13,348 bases of DNA. It comes from an uncultured Eubacteriales bacterium. GTDB taxonomy: Bacteria > Bacillota > Clostridia > Christensenellales > DTU072. The position numbers and the translations under genes were made by a program. The first letter of the stretch is position 1, and the number at the start of each line of letters is the position of its first letter. Location of the stretch: the NCBI GenBank assembly GCA_902766325.1, contig CACXDF010000229.1, positions 1 through 13,348 of the forward strand. Direction: 5' to 3'. The notes under the pieces were generated by a model. That model made no database searches. It saw only the letters and a list, made by a program, of their open reading frames with translations, and was not told the origin of the DNA. Of the stretch, positions 13,320-13,348 are shown piece after piece.

Positions 13320-13348
13320 TGGGCAAAAAAACAGCGCAACAAGAAAGA

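Noticed and set aside
1..13348. Insertion sequences, phage genes, CRISPR arrays, tRNA or rRNA genes
   Set aside because: No transposase, integrase, repeat-spacer pattern or RNA-gene signature was seen on either strand; gene content is housekeeping metabolism plus one two-gene unit.

Overview
The window looks like a chromosomal segment of an anaerobic member of the Bacillota (Clostridia-like). The clues are a type III glutamine synthetase, a glutamate synthase split into separate polypeptides with several iron-sulfur domains, near-consensus sigma-A promoters, strong Shine-Dalgarno sites, intrinsic terminators and A/T-rich intergenic DNA between moderately GC-rich genes. No lower rank can be assigned from the sequence alone, and nothing in it marks a mobile element, phage, CRISPR array or RNA gene.

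Left part, minus strand (1-3123): a tightly packed operon for a split glutamate synthase. In transcription order it holds a class II glutamine amidotransferase (2032-3123), an FMN/3Fe-4S synthase subunit with an N-terminal double 4Fe-4S domain (527-2032), a four-cluster ferredoxin (94-525) and the first 30 codons of an FAD/NAD-type oxidoreductase that runs off the left edge. Genes overlap by 1 base or are 1 base apart. The GXGXG domain usual for glutamate synthase is not in the window.

Centre (3124-3527): a 404-base divergent control region. Each direction has a TTGACA promoter with a 17-base spacer, and each promoter is followed within about 20 bases of its expected start site by a near-perfect intrinsic terminator, before the first gene. 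This paired promoter-plus-immediate-terminator layout is the most interesting regulatory feature seen.

Right of centre, plus strand (3528-10825): type III glutamine synthetase (glnN), an ammonium transporter fused to a C-terminal P-II domain, asparagine synthetase (asnB) and CTP synthase (pyrG), ending in a bidirectional terminator at 10843-10871. With the left operon this is one nitrogen-assimilation block. Ammonium enters through Amt, GS makes glutamine, GOGAT turns glutamine plus 2-oxoglutarate into glutamate, and AsnB and PyrG spend the glutamine amide. Both spaces upstream of amt and asnB can fold into sizeable hairpins.

Right end, minus strand (10888-13319): a two-gene unit with its own consensus promoter, carrying a membrane-anchored ComEC-type metallo-beta-lactamase-fold hydrolase and a cytoplasmic GH29 alpha-L-fucosidase-like enzyme. 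A 24-bp perfect palindrome covers the -10 box and start site of that promoter. This unit has no obvious link to nitrogen metabolism.
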